DNA from: Atherix ibis
Lineage: Eukaryota; Arthropoda; Insecta; Diptera; Athericidae
DNA length: 64,000 bases
NCBI GenBank assembly: GCA_958298945.1
Contig: OY282606.1
Location: 41,491,920-41,555,919, forward strand
Direction: 5' to 3'
Shown: positions 59,337 through 64,000 of the stretch, in pieces
How the letters are laid out: each line of letters opens with the position of its first letter
Numbering within the stretch: the first letter of the stretch is position 1
Program-made: the position numbers and the translations under genes
The notes under the pieces: model-generated
Seen by the model: only the letters and a program-made list of their open reading frames with translations
The model's database searches: none
What the model was told of the DNA's origin: nothing

Positions 59337-60156
59337 GATGTTTGGTAGAAAATAAATGAGGTAGGCATCCTCCCCTACACAAAAATAATAATGCAGATCT
59401 TGTATATAAGCCATTCCGTGAAATACAGTTCAAATTTCAATACCTTGTCCGGTAATTGTACGACCCTATAGAGTGTAATAAGTGAAGTTGGGTTTTAAGA
59501 GAAATTTGGACTTACGAAAAGTTGGAAGAGGCATATGGGGAACAGTCCCCATGCTTTTCGATGGCATTAAGCATTTTAGACAGCCGAGAATCAATAGAAG
59601 ACAAGCGTTGCTCAAAAAGATATTCAACATCTCAAACTGATAGAATAGAAAGCCCTTATGAAGTCAAACCGTCCATTAATACTGAAGCTGATGAATAGTG
59701 AGAATTTGACTCAAGATTAGGGCACGAGAAAAGTTTGTGCCTAGACGGTGCAAAAAAACCTCATTGTGGTTTTTTTGTTGTTGGTATCTCACTCTTGTTC
59801 ACTGCGACAAGAGCGAGAGACCATTTTGTAGCGCCACGATCATTCAGCCATTTGGAGACCCTCACTAAGGTTTTTTGGGACTATCTTGGAAGACACCGTT
59901 CCCATGCCTAAATATTGAATAACGCCTGTGCTTCCCAAGCCCCCAATTCAATAGGTCTAATTTTATACGACTGTTTTTATGGTACTGTCGATCGCATCTA
60001 TAGGTGCTGAATGCGATTGCATTTGGAGCCTTCCAGAGCTCCTACAAATGGTAGAAACAATGCCTCCGCCGATGTATAGTTGTCCAATGAAGAAGATAAC
60101 ATTGATAAATAAAAAAAAAGAAAATTCAATCTTATTACTATTCTGTCACACCTAGT
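59337..60156 (+). pseudogene. mariner relic, family B copy
   Basis: Left TIR-like TTTGGTAGAAAATAAATGAG (59341) and right end reverse-complementing to GGTGTGACAGAATAGTAATA. After the left end, ACCCTATAGAGTGTAATAAG then TGAAGTTGGGTTTT parallels the 9.8-kb relic (ACCCTACAAAGTGTATTAAG then TGAAATTGGGTTTT). At about 60015-60090 AFGAFQSSYKW then KQCLRRCIVVQ corresponds to the C-terminal end that is also readable at 55.2 kb. Stops and frameshifts are frequent. Confidence 0.65.
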
Positions 60157-62439
60157 ATATTTTTTTGTACTCGTATTTGATACGATCCAATTACAAGTAC
60201 AATCTAAAGTATCCACCCATTGAGCTCCATATTTATGCTCGTATATAAATATATTTTTAATTTTAATAAACTAGGTTAAAGATATATTATCAAAAATAAA
60301 TTTTTTCTTACTGCGAAGTAAAAAACGAATGGCAATATTTCATATAAAAAAATTAAAATACGCAACGAAGTTAATGTTATGACACTATTGAATTAAAAAT
60401 TGACAGTATAAACTGACATTGATTAAGTCGATGACTTAACAGATCACATCTTGATGAACTAAAATTCAATTTATTTTCTTTCACTATACTGTGTTTATTT
60501 ATTTCTGAATCATCATACCTATTTGATCAAACATCGACATCGTATTTGCAAAAATTGTTACTTGAAATTGGAGAATTTTTTTTTCAAAAAACATTTTTCA
60601 ATTAAATTTAAATGTAAAAATTGTGTATTCAATTATGTTTTGTTGTCCATATTTAAATTTCTTTTTGTAAAAAAAAAATGGAAAAAACTAGTGCAAAAAT
60701 GCAATGAGTTTTATTCCAATGCCAATATACTCGTAAGGAGATGAAATCCTTGAACTTCTCATGAAAAATAACTAACATTGGAATTTTTTTCCGGCAAAGT
60801 AAATATGAGATAGTAAAAAACGATTGCATAGTCAATAATAACTCTAATATCTGAAAGACATACTTGATTAAATTAGTTTCTTAATTGTGAAAATAATGAG
60901 TCTGAAAATAAAAAATATACATCATTTTTTGGGAGAGTCGCTCACGATGATGGCTAAAGTTGCCATAATTTTTCGATAAACTCATTAATATAAAACTAAA
61001 ACAATCATTCTCAGGTGTAAACACGATGAAAACTATTAAGAAAACTATATAAAAAAAACTCCCCCCTCATAATCACAACATTTTTATCATAGATTGACTG
61101 TGAAATATTACCACTGGAAGTCAAGCCCACAATACAAGTATTCGTATCGAGATCATTTTTTTGACCTTATTTTGGCTCCAAAATCAAATTGAATTGCGCA
61201 AACATTGTTAAATAAATTGTTCACCATTTTAACAAGTAGCTCATGTATTTAAGATTTAATCATTTTTTATGTACATGAAAATTTATAAAATTAATTTTAT
61301 TTATTACATTTTTTTAACGCTAGAAATATTTACCATTAATGATTATTTGATTATCGACTGTGTAGTAATGATACCAGAAAACGTGATAATTTAATTTATT
61401 TAAAAAGAAATATATTCAAATGTTATTACTTCTATCAAATTTAATTTTATATTATGTAAGTTCTATCAAAGCAAATTATCAAAACTATTACTAAATGCTT
61501 TATTCAATTTAATCCCATTTGTTTTTTTGTTTTTTTTTAAGTATTTAAAAATAGTATGCACTTTAAGAATTTTATTTTTCTGCCAATAGATATCATGTTC
61601 AAAAGCAAATATTATTAAAAAATTATTATAACAAAACAGATATCATTTTTGAATTTAAATATAATTAATGATTTTTGTAAAATCGATTGATTAATAGCAG
61701 AAGAAAAATTGGTACGCTTTTATTGTATACACACTTACTACATGTTGCGCTGCAACATGTTGCTGAGAAGATTATTAGCATTAGAACATTTTATGGAGTC
61801 TTCGATTTTTTTTTCAGATTTATTCGGTTATGATGAGTTTTTTTTTTTAAATATTATTACTAATAACAGTTGTACTGAAGGGCAAATTATTAGTGCCAAT
61901 ATAACTCTGGCGATTTGGTGACAATTACAAGATTTGCTGGATTCAAACTCAAGACTGCTGGGTACTAGATGCACACTTCCCTCTGCTGCTAAATCAGGAC
62001 ACAATTTTTACGAATTTCTTTCCACAAATCATTACTATGTTAATGATAACAAATTGTATATTATATTTTTTTCTATTATTGTGTTGATTAAAGAAATTAA
62101 GAAGGAATATAAATTATCACACTATATTTTTACACAATGTTTCTTCTCTAAAGTTTCTTATAGCAAGTTCAAGGACTTGTATGCTGGACTTTATAGCTTG
62201 CGCACCTTTAAAATAAAGTTAAAATAAAAATATTTATATAATATACGTGTATATTGTATAAAAGTCTTGCAGGACTCGATCGTTTTAAGGTTAATTTTTA
62301 ATGAGTTTTTCGTCCATTTCCGGGTAATGTTTGGCTATTACTCAATGGATGTTGATTTTAAAATATTCTTAAGGATTATCTGCGTCAATATTATTTTTTG
62401 AGTGGCTTCACAAAATTTGCCTAATTGTGTAGCTTCTGG
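60157..62439. other. AT-rich spacer
   Basis: Open frames at 60523-60744, 61709-61921 and 61934-62227 (+) are AT-rich and have no recognisable domain; I do not call them genes. Nothing else seen. Confidence 0.45.
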
Positions 62440-62925
62440 CGTCGTCCTGTTAAAACCACGTTTGGTCCAGATTAAAATCTTACAAGTTTTTCTATTCTTC
62501 CTAGCATTGCTGGAAGGCTTTTTATGGAATCGCCCACGGCTTTTCGGTTATACTTCCCCAGATATTATCGATAGTATCAAACAGATGTCCTTTTAAGTGT
62601 TCTTCGATCCTTCGAAACAGGACTTTGATTAGGTAAGGAGGGGTTCTAGGGTGTCTGTAATGTCCGATCTAACGCAGAGAACCGTTTTCTGAGCTTCGTC
62701 ATTCGACGGTCTAACCTGTCCAGAGCATTCTTTCATCCCATAATTTTTTTGTATTCAATTTTAAAGGCTTTCCTAATTAAAGCTAGATTTTTAGTGTTTC
62801 ATTTCTTCGTGACGTCGAACTCACAAATGGAAAATTTCTTTGTTCCATTTTTCTTGAGAAACTACGAAATTGCACTTATCACGCTCTATAGTATCCCGTA
62901 ATTACCAGACGATATAGAAAGTTGT
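62440..62925 (-). pseudogene. mariner relic, family B copy, minus strand
   Basis: On the minus strand the left part reads GGATACTATAGAGCGTGATA then AGTGCAATTTCGTAGTTTC (62907 down to 62865), parallel to the leader of the 9.8- and 59.3-kb relics. At about 62620-62520 RIEEHLKGHLFDTIDNIWGS, then ITEKPWAIP and KAFQQC matches the end of the transposase. Below 62470 the minus strand reads LDQTWF then QDDARSYT, which resembles a different transposase's second-Asp block, so two relics may be joined here. Confidence 0.58.
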
Positions 62926-64000
62926 ACTACACGTCTAGAAGGGACTTAATCAATCATAAAATACGCGAAAGCTAAATTATCAAAAGAAATAAAAAATAAT
63001 TTAGTGAATTTTCAATATTTATTAAAAATTATTTTTACTATTATTATTAGTAATAAATTACTATCAAACTAATTTCTGTAGAAATTTAAGGAAAAATTTC
63101 CGTATTTAGTTTTTGTCATAAATCAAATTATTTCGATTTAAAGAAATTGTATTATTAAATTAAATTGTGGACTGTAATATACCAGTTTATTTATATATGA
63201 ACATATATGCATATGCATACAGTATTGAATTTGAAATCATAAGTGCATTTCTAGTACCTATAATTAACTTAAAAGAAATTTGATACTCTTGCGACATTTA
63301 CGTTCCAGCTAATAGATACGAAAATGTGCTAAGAAAAACGCGATTTGAAGATTTGTCCAGTAAAGTGGAATGAGCTGCAATTGCAATTTAAATACCTGAC
63401 ACGATGACAAGATATTGACATATTTTACACATTAATTTATCAATATCATTACTATATTAATATATATATATTGTACTAAATTATTTAACTATGCTTTACT
63501 AAAGCCTAAATCATACACATATAAACAGGATATTAAATATTAGTGCTCGTATGAAAGCTGGCATTGGATTCGTAAATGTAACTTCCTGATTAAGTTTCAT
63601 ATTAAATGTTTATGCCATTCAGATTGGTTTAAGAAATCTTTCTTACGAATGGTAATAAATAACTGACTATCAATGCACTCTGAGAATATCAACATTTTTT
63701 TTACACCAAGTTTTGTGAATAATATAAATTGAAACTATTTAAATCAAGTGTTGTGAAAAATGAATAAAAATTCAGATAGTGTCGTAGAATATGATTTAGT
63801 TCGTAATCAAAATTATTATTAAGCATTTTATTGGATTGAGTGTGTCAGAATTTATAGACATACACATATGCGGGTGCTGTGTGCACGTGTATTAGGAGAA
63901 AAATATTTCCAGCACGATTTGTTTAATGGCAACTTCTTACTATCTGCCACACCGTATTAGGCTTCTGTTTTGGGTTGATCAGTCGAATGGAAGAAAGTCA
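62926..64000. other. AT-rich spacer to the window end
   Basis: A short TA run at about 63458-63470. No gene or element recognised. Confidence 0.5.

Noticed and set aside
61709..62227. Open frames of 70 and 97 codons (+) near the end
   Set aside because: AT-rich, no recognisable domain, and no consistent exon structure.
1..64000. tRNA, rRNA or CRISPR loci
   Set aside because: No cloverleaf with the usual T-arm and D-arm boxes, no rRNA-like blocks and no regularly spaced short repeats were found by reading.

Overview
The window reads as nuclear DNA of an insect, most likely a fly (Diptera). It is very AT-rich (my impression is about 70% or more A+T), full of homopolymer A/T runs, and has no operons, ribosome-binding sites or dense coding. 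All recognisable coding sequence belongs to transposable elements of insect-type families: Tc1/mariner DNA transposons, and jockey-, RTE- and RNase H-bearing non-LTR retrotransposons. I found no intact gene, no host exon I can name, no tRNA or rRNA gene and no CRISPR array. It is probably intergenic or large-intron sequence.

Layout: 1-4.6 kb is AT-rich spacer with one copy of an unnamed interspersed repeat (second copy near 7.2-7.8 kb, fragment near 41.1 kb). 4634-5892 is an almost complete mariner (DD34D) with TIRs and TA target-site duplication (TSD), broken by one small deletion. 6.4-6.95 kb is an RTE-like relic. 9.8-10.6 kb is a decayed mariner (family B below) carrying a perfect 30-bp-arm palindrome. 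12858-14153 is a DD41D (rosa-type) element with two nonsense codons. 15.25-17.3 kb holds an old jockey relic abutting an RTE relic. 19.5-21 kb holds a mariner-B relic and a LINE relic with an RNase H end. 21571-24197 is a 5'-truncated jockey-clade element with endonuclease and reverse transcriptase in one frame broken by one stop. 24.2-34 kb is mostly spacer with two long hairpins, a jockey relic and a mariner-B relic; a Tc1-like fragment lies near 34.3 kb. 35026-36310 is a third mariner type on the minus strand, next to another jockey relic. 37-43 kb is spacer. 43.48-45.35 kb is a 547-bp tandem array. 49594-51185 is a second jockey copy with a clean 13-bp TSD. An RNase H LINE relic, an RTE relic and an internally deleted DD41D copy (52709-53543) follow. 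54.8-62.9 kb is spacer with four more mariner-B relics.

The elements do not work together as a system; they are layers of insertions of different ages. Youngest by reading-frame integrity are mariner A, jockey copies 1 and 2 and the DD41D copies. Oldest are the RTE, RNase H LINE and mariner-B relics. The points most worth checking are the unnamed 547-bp tandem array, two hairpins not explained by a known element, the apparent 4-bp TSDs of both DD41D copies, the perfect palindrome inside a mariner relic, and the unnamed repeat family at 1.4, 7.2 and 41.1 kb. I saw no convincing new multi-gene system.
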